A stretch of 21,677 nt of DNA, from contig BFEA01000548.1 of NCBI GenBank assembly GCA_003427395.1, positions 197,557 to 219,233 on the forward strand, in the 5' to 3' direction. The stretch is from Chara braunii. Lineage: Eukaryota > Streptophyta > Charophyceae > Charales > Characeae. Under the pieces are notes generated by a model. That model saw only the letters and a list, made by a program, of their open reading frames with translations, did not search any database and had not been told where the DNA came from. The position numbers and the translations under genes are program-made. Positions 10,990-20,900 of the stretch are shown piece after piece; position 1 is the stretch's first letter; each line of letters begins with the position of its first letter.

Positions 10990-11340
10990 ATTTTTTTTTT
11001 TGTTGACCGCTGCCCCTGGGGCTTGCGGGAGATACCCGGATGGTTGCAGCGTTAGAGTAGGGTTCCCTAGGTGAAAGTTCAGCATTCCCTGTAGAAATTG
11101 TGCGAGCATGGCTTCCATCTGGAACAGCTGGGATTGAAGTTGGAAGACCGGGTTCGGATAGACATTATGGAACCCGAACCCCTGACCCTGATCCCCTTGT
11201 TCGTCGATGCCAGAGACTGATGCTGCCGGTTGTGCGTTCCTGGAGTTCCTTAGTGGTTCATCGTATCGTGATCTTGGTGCTGTACATTGAAATCCTGAAT
11301 TTCCTTCGCCTCTTTTTCCCCGCGCCCCTTGTAGCCATGT
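10990..11340 (-). other. Possible gag-like or other element fragment on the minus strand
   Basis: On the minus strand this stretch reads as an open frame with a Gln/Leu/Met-rich helical segment (FQLQSQLFQMEAMLAQFL). It is followed downstream by a Pro-rich segment and preceded by a Gly/Gln-rich one. This could be part of a gag protein in inverted orientation next to the plus-strand pol, or a fragment of another element. No family motif such as CCHC is visible. Beyond about 11340 the plus-strand frame of the Ty3 relic looks more coding, so the minus frame there is probably only its shadow. Confidence 0.25.
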
Positions 11341-11493
11341 CCTGGCATCAACAATTCGTCTGCCGGCGACGACTTTCACACCGGACACCCCCCCGGCGTC
11401 GCAGTCTACTCCGCCTGCCCTCCTCCCGACGACGTCCTCTATTCCGTCGGTTGAGCACCCCACGGCCAATGTTCCACTACCCTCCTCCCCAAC

Positions 11494-12130
11494 CCCTCCA
11501 CCATCACTTTCTCCAATCTCGTTGAGGAACAAGACCGACACACTCGGCTTGTTAGATTAGGCTTCGAGCAGCGCCGCCTCAACGCCATGATCTCCTCCGC
11601 TTGTGCCGGGACCGCCCAATTCCAGCTCAAGTTCATCACCGTCTCCTTTGGAGCATCGACGGTGAAGTTCCGGGCCCTTCTCGACATTGGTGCCACCGAC
11701 AACTTCAAAACGGATGCCTGTGTCCACAAAGCCGGCCTCTCTTCCACTGACTATGATTCCCCGATCACCATCCGTCTAGGGGATAAGGACTCAGCCATCG
11801 TCGTCGACCGCACAGTCCCCGAGACCACAATGATTGTCGGCCCTCTTCGCAGTCAGGTCTCCTTCGATGTTATGCACCTCATGTGCGACATCGTACTCGG
11901 GACTCCTTGGCTCGACCGCTACATGCCCTATACCTTCCACCCCTCTTTCGTCCGCCTCTCCACCCCTCCCAGTCCACCCCTTGACATCCCCTACCTTCTC
12001 CCTCCCTCCACCACTTCCCCTGTCTCTCCTCACCAATTTCTTCACATGACCTGTGAGCACCCCGACTCCGCCTACTATTGCCTTGTCATTGACCGCGACC
12101 GTTCCAAGGACTTGCTTCCAACGGACAAAC
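11494..12130 (+). pseudogene. Ty3/gypsy retropepsin-like protease domain
   Basis: The frame around the ATG at 11587 is open upstream to about 11440. It encodes a retropepsin-type domain: ALLDIGATDNF (Asp at 11683-11685), then DIVLGTPWL near 11890-11915, the usual second flap and ILG-type block. The active-site triplet is normally Asp-Ser/Thr-Gly; here Ile (ATT, 11686-11688) replaces Ser, which should impair the enzyme. The domain is followed by a Pro/Ser-rich linker to the reverse transcriptase in the same frame. An in-frame TGA lies near 11450. In an intact element this domain cuts the gag-pol polyprotein. Confidence 0.75.
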
Positions 12131-12984
12131 CCGACCAAGACCCCCCCTCCGACCCTCAGATCTCCGCCCTCCTATCCGAATTCAAAGACGTGTTTCCCGA
12201 GTACTTGCCCGCCGGACTACCTCCCGACCAACGTGTTTCCCACACCATCGATCTTGAGCCCGACCGCTCCCCCCCTTGGCACCCCCCATACCAGCTCTCC
12301 GTCCCCGAGGCCGAAGAAATGAACTCCTTGAAAAGGTATTTATTAAGCCTAGCTCCTCCCCCTTCGGCACCAATTGTCTCTTCGTCAACAAGAACGACAC
12401 CTCGAAACTCCGCATGTGCACGGACTACCGCGCCTTGAACCTGATCACGATCAAGAACAAATATCCGCTTCCCCGGATATCCAAACTTCTTGATCGCCTC
12501 CGTGGAGCCAAATACTTCACCAAGATCGATCTTCGCAGCGGCTTCCACCAGATCCGCATCCGCGAGGAGGACACCCACAAAACCGCCTTCTGCTCCCGCT
12601 TCGGGCACTACGAGTTTCTCGTAATGCCTTTCGGTCTCACCAACGCCCCCGCCACATTCCAATCCACCATGAACCACATCTTCCGCGACCTCCTCGGTAT
12701 CGTGATCTACCTCGACGACATCCTTGTTTTTAGCCCCACCTTCGAATCCCACCTCGATCCTTCGCGACCAGAAATTATACGCCAAGCTCAGCAAATGCAC
12801 ATTTGCTGCCTCTAGCATAGAATACCTTGGTCACACTATCTCCACCGACGGCATCCGCATGGACCCCAAAAAGGTCTCTGCCCTCGTCGAGTTCCCGCCT
12901 CCCACCACTTTAACTCAACTTCGCTCCTTCACGGGACTCGCCAACTACTACCGCCCCTTCATCCGCAACTTCTCCGATGTTTAG
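12131..12984 (+). pseudogene. Ty3/gypsy reverse transcriptase domain, frameshifted
   Basis: The N-terminal block (EFKDVFPEYLPAGLPP) is followed by a frame change near 12325-12345. Next come [22 protein letters not shown], and the palm motifs [16 protein letters not shown] and YLDD (12708-12719). A second frame change with loss of some codons lies near 12757. The thumb/connection ([32 protein letters not shown]) then runs to NFSDV and a TAG at 12982. The motifs are textbook Ty3/gypsy, so the family call is firm. In an intact element the domain copies the RNA genome to DNA. This copy cannot make a continuous protein. Confidence 0.9.
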
Positions 12985-13133
12985 TCGGAGGCATCCGTGG
13001 TGATGAAGAAGTGGCGAGTGGGGTAGGCGATTTTGAGGACAGGGGCAGTGGTGACGAGCTCCTTGAGTTTGTCGAAGGCGGCTTGGCGGCGGTCTGTCCA
13101 AGTGAAGGGTTCGGTGGCACGGGTGAGCTCATG
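12982..13133 (-). pseudogene. Inverted piece of the Ty3/gypsy RNase H domain
   Basis: Read on the minus strand, this segment encodes the start of the RNase H domain: EPFTWTDRRQAAFDKLKEL, then APVL, and finally FFITTDASD, whose Asp is a catalytic position in the family. In an intact element this piece follows NFSDV on the plus strand. Here it sits at exactly that place but is reversed. The plus strand picks up again at 13131 with MDGQYFTIRTDN, which belongs about 60-70 residues further on in the family. So there was an in-place inversion plus loss of the intervening part. The right breakpoint is uncertain by about 10 bp because GAGCTCATG can be read in both directions. Confidence 0.8.
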
Positions 13134-13346
13134 GACGGGCAATACTTCACCATCCGTACCGATAACACCGTCGTCTCCTCCATCTTGACCAAGAAAGACA
13201 TCACCCCTCGCCAAGCCCGCTGGCTAGACTTCCTTGCCCAATTTACCTTTACCATTTGTCACACCCCTGGCAAGAGCAACCGCGTTGTCAATGCCCTCTC
13301 CCGCCGCCCCGATCACAAACCCCCGAGAAAGTCTATGTCGCCATGA
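13131..13346 (+). pseudogene. Ty3/gypsy RNase H domain, C-terminal part
   Basis: FTIRTDN, TPRQARWLDFLAQFTF and the closing PGKSNRVVNALSRRP block are the usual end of Ty3/gypsy RNase H. The family normally has VADALSRR, so VVNALSRR carries an Ala-Asp to Val-Asn change at a position that includes a catalytic Asp. A TGA at 13344-13346 ends the frame. The same frame continues open beyond it into the integrase zinc-binding region. Confidence 0.8.
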
Positions 13347-14060
13347 CCCACATCCAGCTCCTGCCATCGCTACACCCAAGGATACCTCTCTTGCCCCGAC
13401 TTCTCCACCATCTACAACAAACTTCACGACCTCGACCCCGTCCCTGACTACTCCCTACATGACAACCTCCTTTACATCGAGACCAAAGGCACTCGCCGAC
13501 TCTGCATCCCTGACGTTCGTGGCCTCCGCACCGAGCTCTTGGTCGAGCACCATGACGCCAAGACCGCTGGCCACCTTGGTTTCCAAAAAACCTTTGACAC
13601 CATCTCCCGATATTTCCATTGGCCTTCTATCCTTGTCGACGTCAAAGCCTACATCTGCTCGTGCCCCATATGTCAGGCTGTCAACCCCTCGAACCGGGCC
13701 AAACCCGGTAAGCTCCAATCATTGCCCATCCCCACGCACCGATGGCAGTCCGTTTCCATGGACTTCGTGTGCGGTCTTCCCAAGACCGACCGCGGGCATG
13801 ATTGCATCTACGTCATCGTTTGCCGCCTGAGCAAACGTGCTCATTTCATTCCTTGTACCACCTCGTACAATGCCAAAGACATCGCCATTCTCTTCTTCGA
13901 CCATGTCACCCGACACCACGGCCTCCCCGAGAATATCATCAGTGATCGCGACCCCCGCTTCCTCTCCCAATTCTGGAAACAACTCTTCCATGCCTACAGA
14001 ACCACGCTCAGGTACAACACTGCATTCCACCCACAGACCGACAGACAAACTCGTACTCAG
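13347..14060 (+). pseudogene. Ty3/gypsy integrase, truncated at the catalytic core
   Basis: The H2C2 zinc-binding domain is clear: HH/GHLG near 13545-13580, YFHWP, then CSCPICQ near 13655-13675. The DDE core has Asp in MDFVCGLP (13761-13763) and Asp in ISDRDPRF (13944-13946). The last block reads HPQTDRQTRT near 14028-14057, where the family has DGQTERT. The Gly is changed to Arg, and the catalytic Glu codon is absent between Thr and Arg. After about 14058 homology stops. An intact integrase would join element DNA to the chromosome; this one lacks the third catalytic residue and the C-terminus. Confidence 0.9.
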
Positions 14061-14139
14061 TGTGACTTGCTGTTTTGGCATTCGGAATCCAAGACTTCGA
14101 CTTTGTGCCTTGCCACTGTATCTGCGTCCGGTCGAGTTC

Positions 14140-14837
14140 AGTCGCATGAGTGAGTGAGTGTGTGTGTGTGCTCTCACTCTCTCTCTCCCTCTGCTCCCTC
14201 CTCGTCCTCTGCCTCTGCGCCCGTTACAATTTTCCTCACCGCTCTCCTCAACCATCGTAGCCTTGCCCTTCGCGTCCCGTGCTGGTTGTCTCCTCCTTCC
14301 TCCATTCTCTCCTTTCCCACTCCATATGAGGTATTTGTCGCTGCTCTCAGAATCAGAGGTATCGTCAGTGTCCCTTCCTTTTGGAATCCTGCCTTTGGGG
14401 GCTTTCCTTAGTCTTGCCTGTCTCGCATTCTCCTCCTCGGTCTCCTCCAAAGAGCCTGGCAAAACCGTCGCGTCTTTTGCGCTCGGAGGCTCCGGATCAT
14501 CAAAGAATGTGCCCCAAATGTCCAAAAAGCCACAATTTCAGACCGCGACGCACCATACTCAACTGCATATTCCAGTGGACGTACACCAACTTTGCAACAC
14601 TCTCAATGGAGAGATTGTTCCTTCTCTTTGTTTGCACCAAATCAAGGGAGGACCAATTTCTCTCTGCGGGCGTCACTGTGCTCCACATGGCAGTTGCCCT
14701 TGTTGCGATCTTCTGAAGTACCTTATGCTTCCCACCATATGAAGCCCACCACTGCGAGGCCGTCTTTCTGGTGAGGCTACTATCTCCCTTGCCGAACTAG
14801 TCCCACATTGGCTCTTTCATGGCCTGTTCCTTTGGCG
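14140..14837 (-). pseudogene. hAT-family transposase, C-terminal dimerisation region fragment
   Basis: On the minus strand one phase runs from 14837 to 14500, broken only by TAG at 14797-14799. It shows the hAT C-terminal signature: QWWASYGG (WW at 14746-14751), LQKIATRA, AERNWSSLDLVQTKRRN (ERNWS at 14650-14664) and LVYVHWNMQL. This region mediates dimerisation in hAT transposases. At an A5/T5 run (14524-14528) the frame shifts into WGTFFDDPEPPSAK and an acidic, then Arg/Gly-rich, tail toward 14150. The catalytic N-terminal part, expected to the right, is missing and replaced by LINE sequence. The left edge adjoins the truncated integrase. A GT run and a pyrimidine tract (14149-14220) lie under the tail. 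Confidence 0.75.
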
Positions 14838-15025
14838 GTTCGCAGTGGATGGTAACAATTAAAAAACAAAAACAAAACACAAAAAATCTAAACCCCGTGG
14901 GACACTGGGGCTCTTGTACAGGCAGATCGATTGTCAGTTCACCCACTCCATGATCATGAAGCCCAACAGACTGCAGCGAGCACATAAGAGATTGGACTCG
15001 ATGTTGTTCTACAGCGGGGCAATGA
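14838..15025. other. Junction between hAT fragment and LINE, A-rich stretch
   Basis: An A-rich segment at 14858-14892 is followed by unremarkable sequence. It probably holds the LINE 5' end, but no target-site duplication or promoter motif could be placed. Confidence 0.3.
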
Positions 15026-16319
15026 GACAACTGGCAGACAAACATTTGCAACATAAACGTTGGTCTCACCAGCAAAACGCCTCAAAGAACTCTGCCCCAC
15101 ACCCCCCCCATAGGGGGAGCTGGCGGTGAGCAAGGAGGGGAAGCAAATGGAGGACACAGGGGTCCTGACGGAGGAGGAGAAAGAAGTGGAGCTACGGGGG
15201 AAAACACAGCACACGGAGAAGCCCCCTCCTCCAGCTCAGGGATCGAGCACTGGCCAGTCGCAACTCACCTGGCAGACAAGCTAAAAAATAAAAACCCACT
15301 CCATGGCCAGGCCCTTACCATCCATCAGAGTCAGGGCAGCCCGCGAACAGGGAATCTCGAGATCCCCTTGGATGGGGTGTCACAAGCACGGGCCTTTTTC
15401 ATGAAGAAATTTTTTCTCCCCTCAGAAACTCGTGTGGTGACACACAAGGGTAAGCAGGCTATGGTAAAGGCATATCCCAAAAGCGGCATAGCCTGCCGAG
15501 ACGAGGTTTACCTAAAACACGCTAGTAACTGGGTGTTTCATGACGACGACGCTTACAAATCGGTCGATGAGAAAGTAAAGTGGATCGCCCACCGACTGGA
15601 AACATTGAAAAGTAGCATCGATTTGGCCCGGGACCATTTCCTCATCCAACCAGTCTCTAACACCTTGTTCACAACCCTGAGCCTGCAGGAATCAGACAAA
15701 ATGACGATGGACGGATGGAAGTGTTTGTGCTGTGAGCGGTCGGAGGTTCGTATTCACCCATGGACACCACAGCGTAGACTGGGGCCAGAAGAGAGGAGAG
15801 CACAACTCATGCAAGATTTCTACTGGGTGGAGTTTCGCCATATCCCAGTCGAAATTCAGGCTGCATTCGTATACGATTTCGGATTGTTGTATGACATTGT
15901 AGCATTCATAGACCCCCTCCCCTCCTACGTGGCCACAAGGGATGATTACTTAATGTTGGCGTTGGACTTTCCCCAGGGCCACCCGTTCTCCCTAGATGAC
16001 GTGATCCCGTATCAGGTTGGAGGAAGGGAGTACACGATCCACACGGCACACAAACTAAGGTCGTGGTGCCACAAATGTAGGGCATATGGACATTTCAGTA
16101 CCGAGTATATCTGTCTGCTCCATCCGCAAAAAAGAACCCGGGAAACCGGAAGACTGCTGAGAGATCCGGTCAAGGTGACCCATTGGAGGACAGTGGACCC
16201 GGGACACGAAGGATGGGTCTATATTGAGCACTGCCAGAAGGACGGCATCTCGATCGGATGGAAATGGGAAAAATCCGGAGAACCGGACTGGGGGACGCGC
16301 CCCCCAAACACATGGACCC

Positions 16320-16481
16320 CCCCTGCCCCAGTGGAGAAGCAAGCACACGAGACACAGACACACCTTCAGCAGGGTGACCCGGAAACCTCAGGATGGAACC
16401 CCCCTGCCCCAGTGGAGAAGCGATCACACGAGACACAGGCACGCCTTCAGCAGGGTGACCCGGAAACCTCAGGATGGAAAA
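16320..16481 (+). repeat. 81-bp tandem repeat (two copies, 27 residues each) in LINE ORF1
   Basis: Copies at 16320-16400 and 16401-16481 differ at only a few bases. They encode a unit beginning PPAPVEK and ending QQGDPETSGW. The length is a multiple of three, so the frame is kept. The unit sits in the Pro/Gln-rich linker after the knuckle. Confidence 0.95.
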
Positions 16482-16724
16482 CGGTGGGCAGGAGAGCAGG
16501 AAAAGAGAAATGGGTCCAAAAAGAGCAGGCGAAACCCGGCCCGGGGCAAAAAGAAAATGATAACTCCAGCGCCACCCTGGGTCCCGCTGCTAAGCTGTAC
16601 ATTCAGGAGGAAGGTACAGACGGTACCAAGGAACCTCCTACGGACGCCCCCTCACAACAGATACAACAGAGGGGGGAAGGGAGCAGCACACGGATGGACG
16701 AGACATCAACACAAGTGGACAAGA

Positions 16725-16756
16725 GGTTGGGACAGGTGGAGGTTGGGACAGGTGGA
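16725..16756 (+). repeat. 16-bp perfect tandem duplication that frameshifts LINE ORF1
   Basis: GGTTGGGACAGGTGGA occurs twice back to back. Sixteen is not a multiple of three. Counting only one copy brings the upstream ORF1 frame into register with the long downstream open frame that ends at 17519. Confidence 0.9.
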
Positions 16757-17519
16757 GGTAAAGAGACAACCGGAGGAATTGATGGACGTAGGAAGTATGG
16801 AGGTGGAGGTGGAGGTGGGACTGCCTGGGGTTGAGAAGCTGGAACAATCAAGGAAGACAGCAGGAGAGATCAACAGTGACCCCTTCCAGGCAGCGTTTGA
16901 TTCAGAACCAATGGAGGTGGACCCACTCCCGGCCAACGCCAGCACGTCACCGGAAGTCTTGGTCCCGGAATGTGACCCGGAAAACGAGGCGGAGGAGGCA
17001 CCGCCACCACATCTACCGATAGAGCAGAAACTGGTCGCCATCGCAGACTGGCTGATGGGGAATCTGAAAGCCAAACATGGTCCCCTTACTGATGACTTCT
17101 GGGACAAGACGTACATAGAATTATTTCCCATGTTAGATACGAGCGCCTCACTCAAAAATGTATTGGAAAATGGACTACAATCGGGGGTGAAGTGGACGGA
17201 TGCATGGCACAGACTGACCACATTAGTGTTTGCTCGTTTTCAACCACCACGCGCAGCACCCACAAATACTGCAGAGTGGAATAGGATAGATTTGACGGGC
17301 ACGACAGACACTGAACGGACCCGGACGTCTCTCGACCCCCCAGTTCTACAGCAACCAACCCCGCCGTCGGGCCCAGACCCTCCGGACCCTTCGGACCCAG
17401 ATGAGGACCTGGTACGAAAAAGAAAACTCAGACATTTGATTGAGCTGGGATGTGACTCTGGCTCCTTGTCACAGGAGGCTATACTGCTTATCCCGGTTCA
17501 AAAGAAAAACGAAAAATGA

Positions 17520-17997
17520 GAGGTAGGACTGTCTCCGGTGGAGAAAGGCAGGCAGGGGGGGGTCACACTATAGCGCTGGAGGTTATTCTGGGCGGAGCCA
17601 CAAAACAACATATCTGAGGCGACGGTTGGCATTTTGTAGATGCATCTACAAGAACATATTTCAGAAAGTTTATCAGCAGGGGCACAGGCAATAGCCTCGA
17701 TCACAACAGGCCCCAACAAAATAGAAGACCGAGACGTATTCATACGCTACGACCCCACCAAGGAGGCAGGCGTGAGATGGCACACTCGTGCCCAACTTCT
17801 GAATCTGCAGACAGCCAAAGTCGGGCATAGTGATACCTGGACTGAACAGGATGTTCAGAAATGTTTATGTGCCCTCCTCAGATCCGGCCCCTTGGCGGGA
17901 ACTGCAGACTGGGGCTGGGATGTGCTACCGTGGGTCCGCCGTTAAGTGACAATTGCACGTCGTATAACACGAAAAGCATATGAACAATTATAGCAAG
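17520..17997 (+). other. LINE inter-ORF region with a 101-codon open frame
   Basis: ORF1 ends at TGA 17519. The same phase continues with only two TAG codons (17574-17576 and 17637-17639) into an open frame from ATG 17640 to TAA 17943-17945. That frame has normal-looking composition, with several Trp residues and an amphipathic helix (HTRAQLLNLQTAKVGHSDTW). It may be a lost C-terminal extension of ORF1, a small extra ORF, or chance. No domain recognised. Confidence 0.35.
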
Positions 17998-20900
17998 ATG
18001 GACCCGGTCAGAGCGGTGTACGAAAAGGACCGCATCTGGAACCAATGTAGGAGAGCAACAAATTTGGATTTGAGGTCTCTAAACGTGAATGGCTTGGCCT
18101 CATGCAAGCCGAAAAACAAAATGCAATATGGGACTTAATAAGGGGGGTGGAAGGCTGGAACTGGGCAGACATTGTATGTGTTCAGGAAACACACCTGATG
18201 GACACTCCAGAACACAAGCGTACCCACAAAATGATCTGGCCATATAAGGCCTCCAGAGCCCATGCCCCAAAACCGGGCAGCGCAGGGGTAGCCATCTGGA
18301 TTTCTCCCGAATCCAGGGCGGACCCGGTGCACTGGGTGGTAGATCAGGAAGGGGGCCGATGGGTGTCCATCCTGGTCACTCTGAAAATCGAAATGGTACG
18401 CATACTTTGTGTTTACGCCCCCAACACCGTAAGCGAGAGGAGAACCTTTTTTGAGAACCTCAAGACGCAAATCCCGGATGGGGTTCCGGTCATTATAGTA
18501 GGGGACTGCAACGCAGCCCCGGATCGTTGGATGGACAGATGGTGAACGTCGTCCCCATCCCCGGCGTATGTGGAAGAGGATGAGCGGATAATCCACGAGC
18601 TATGTCTGTCGCTAAAAGTGTTTGATTCCTTCCGAAGACTAAACCCGGATACTAGGTTCTATTCGTGCCTACGAAAGACTGGTACTGAGAGCCAATCGAG
18701 ATCTCGGATAGACTCAATTCTAATCTCGGAAGACATGGCAGGATCGTTGCTCCTAGCAACAATTTTACCTGTCAGCCCGTACCCGAGCCTAGATCACAAA
18801 ATGTGCACTGTCATCTTATCGTTCCGACATAAACCCGACCATGGACCTAGCTTCTACAAACTCAATACCTCTATTTTAAAACAAAATACCTTCCAGAATT
18901 ACATTAAGGACTGCTGGACATTCTGGCACACACAACGGTAGCATACTCAGCAAGACATAGACTAGTTTAACAATGGATTGTTCTATCTGGGTTAAAAATG
19001 TCAAGAATATTCCAAACTTCTAGCCACAAGAAATCATCAGCAGGAAATGGAAATTCACCAACAATTGCAGCAACTGGAGCACTAAGATCAACCAAACAGT
19101 TCACACAATGCTCAACACGCACCGCTCACATAGCCAGAAGATGGTTTAGAAATTCAAAGGCTACAACAACGACTCTATACCTTTGCCACACAACGTTGGG
19201 AAGGAACACGGATAAGAGGAAGACTGACAAAGCTACAAACGAAAGGTACAATGGACAAAAAATTCTTCAGTATGGCTCGAGCACGCTCACACAGAACTAC
19301 CATAGAAGCGCTATACGACCCGCAGACTGGACACCAAGACATTGCCACCTCCTCCCCCCACTGCCTACAGATAGCCAGGTCCTTCTTCAAGGACCTATTC
19401 ACCTCAAGATGTGCTCAGCGGGAGAGGAACGTCAGGGAGAAGGAAATTGAAGACTTCTTGAAACCGCTGGAAAAGACCCTGACGGACCAACAACAAACGG
19501 ATCTGGATCGTCCCCTGTCCAAGGAGGAAATCTGGACGGCGATGATGCAGATGGATGAAGAGAAGACCCCGGGCATAGATGGATTTCCCAAGGAATTTTG
19601 GGAGACCTTCTGGACTTAGATGGCCCCGGACCTCACGGATTTCTATCGCCACGTGTGGGACACTGGACAGATGGGGGAGTTGGTGGGGCAAGGAATCCTT
19701 ACTTTGTTACACAAAAAAGGGGACAAAATGGATATAAAAAACTACGGACCGATAACTCTACTTACAGTGGTCTATAAAATGCTTACAAAAGCTCTGGCGA
19801 ACCGTCTAATCTCGGTCCTGGAAGACATTATTCATCCAACGCAGACCGATTTTTTTAAAGGACATAGGATTCAGGATAATATCCTCCTAGTTAATGAACT
19901 CCTTAAACTAACAAGGCAAGACAAGCAGAATGTGGTTGTTGTCTTCATTGATTTTGAAAAAGCGTATGACCACGTAGATTGGCTATTTTTAGACAAATGT
20001 ATGGAAAAAATGAACATCGGACCACTATTCCGGCGATGGACCGAAATACTACATCACAACGCCACTACGTGTGTCCAAGTCAATGCTAGGATAGCGCCCT
20101 CTTTTCCACTGCAACGATCGGTTTGCGAAGGGGATCCTTTGGCACCCTTCCTCTTCATCATCGTGATGGAAGCGCTGGCAGCAAAATTCCGTGCCAATAA
20201 AGATCTGAGCAGACTGCAGATCTCCGCTATTCCGGAAGACGCGATCCCTGTTTACTCGATGTTTGCAGACGACTTGACTCTTATGATAGATGCTACTGCA
20301 ACAAACATGGAAGAGATTATGAGATTATTCGACCAATATACATCAGTCTTAGACATGACTGTCAACTGGGGAAACAAGACCTTGGGGTGGTGGATCCACC
20401 ATCAAGGGGTGCGCCCACCGGAGCTACCACGGGTTAAATGGCTCCCCGACACGGCCTCGGTTAGAGTGCTGGGAATTAGGTTGACGACATTGGGCAAACC
20501 CGCATCAAATGATGAGTGGATCCTAAAGCCTACTCTCGAAAAATTAGCTAATTGGAAAGATCGGCACACCTCCCTTATCGGCAGAGCACTCGCGATCAAC
20601 AGTGTGATACTTGCGGCCTTGTGGTATAAATCTGCAATTTGGACCCTCAGCAAGGAGGTCGTCCGATCGCTTAAAAGGCAACTAGTGGCCCTACTATGGA
20701 GAGGTAATGGTGAGCTCTCGAACGTCATCAGCAGAGTAGCCTGACCATCGGTCCAACCCAAGGCCAAAGGGGGCCTGGGGATCCTGGACCCGGACACCCA
20801 GATCGCAGCATTAACTGTCCAATGGGTCAGGAGATTGCTGTTCACTGAGCACCTCTCATGGCATGCCCTGGCGCTGAAACAGATAGCCAGACTCACCCCA

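Larger units (their letters stand above)
11351..14060 (+). mobile_element. Ty3/gypsy pol relic without visible LTRs
   Basis: Protease, reverse transcriptase, RNase H and integrase occur in the Ty3/gypsy order on the plus strand, in C-rich DNA unlike the AT-rich sequence to the left. The frame is broken several times. Part of RNase H is inverted, and the integrase ends abruptly near 14058 just past the HPQTD block. I could not pair any flanking stretches as LTRs. No primer-binding site, gag zinc knuckle or chromodomain was seen. It is a fragment, possibly truncated on both sides. Confidence 0.85.
15147..17519 (+). pseudogene. LINE ORF1 protein (nucleic-acid-binding), frameshifted
   Basis: The main frame is open from about 15029 to TGA 16832-16834 but has no early ATG. 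An ATG at 15147 in another frame starts a plausible leader (MEDTGVLTEEEK), so the true start is uncertain. The central region (about 15380-16050) has the look of the DUF4283-type RNA-binding region of plant LINE ORF1. It is followed by a knuckle, WCHKCRAYGHFSTEY. That gives C-x2-C-x4-H-x4 with Tyr (16106-16108) where the last Cys belongs; a Cys lies two residues on. A Pro/Gln-rich linker with a 27-residue tandem repeat follows. A 16-bp duplication at 16725-16756 throws the frame. The other frame carries on to TGA 17517-17519 with an acidic region and a conserved-looking helical domain (WLMGNLKAKHGPLTDDFWD). It would package LINE RNA. Confidence 0.7.

Noticed and set aside
13719-14140. Left half of a long minus-strand open frame continuing from the hAT tail
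   Set aside because: It runs antisense through the integrase core, whose plus-strand motifs are unambiguous. Only the part right of about 14140 can belong to the hAT fragment.
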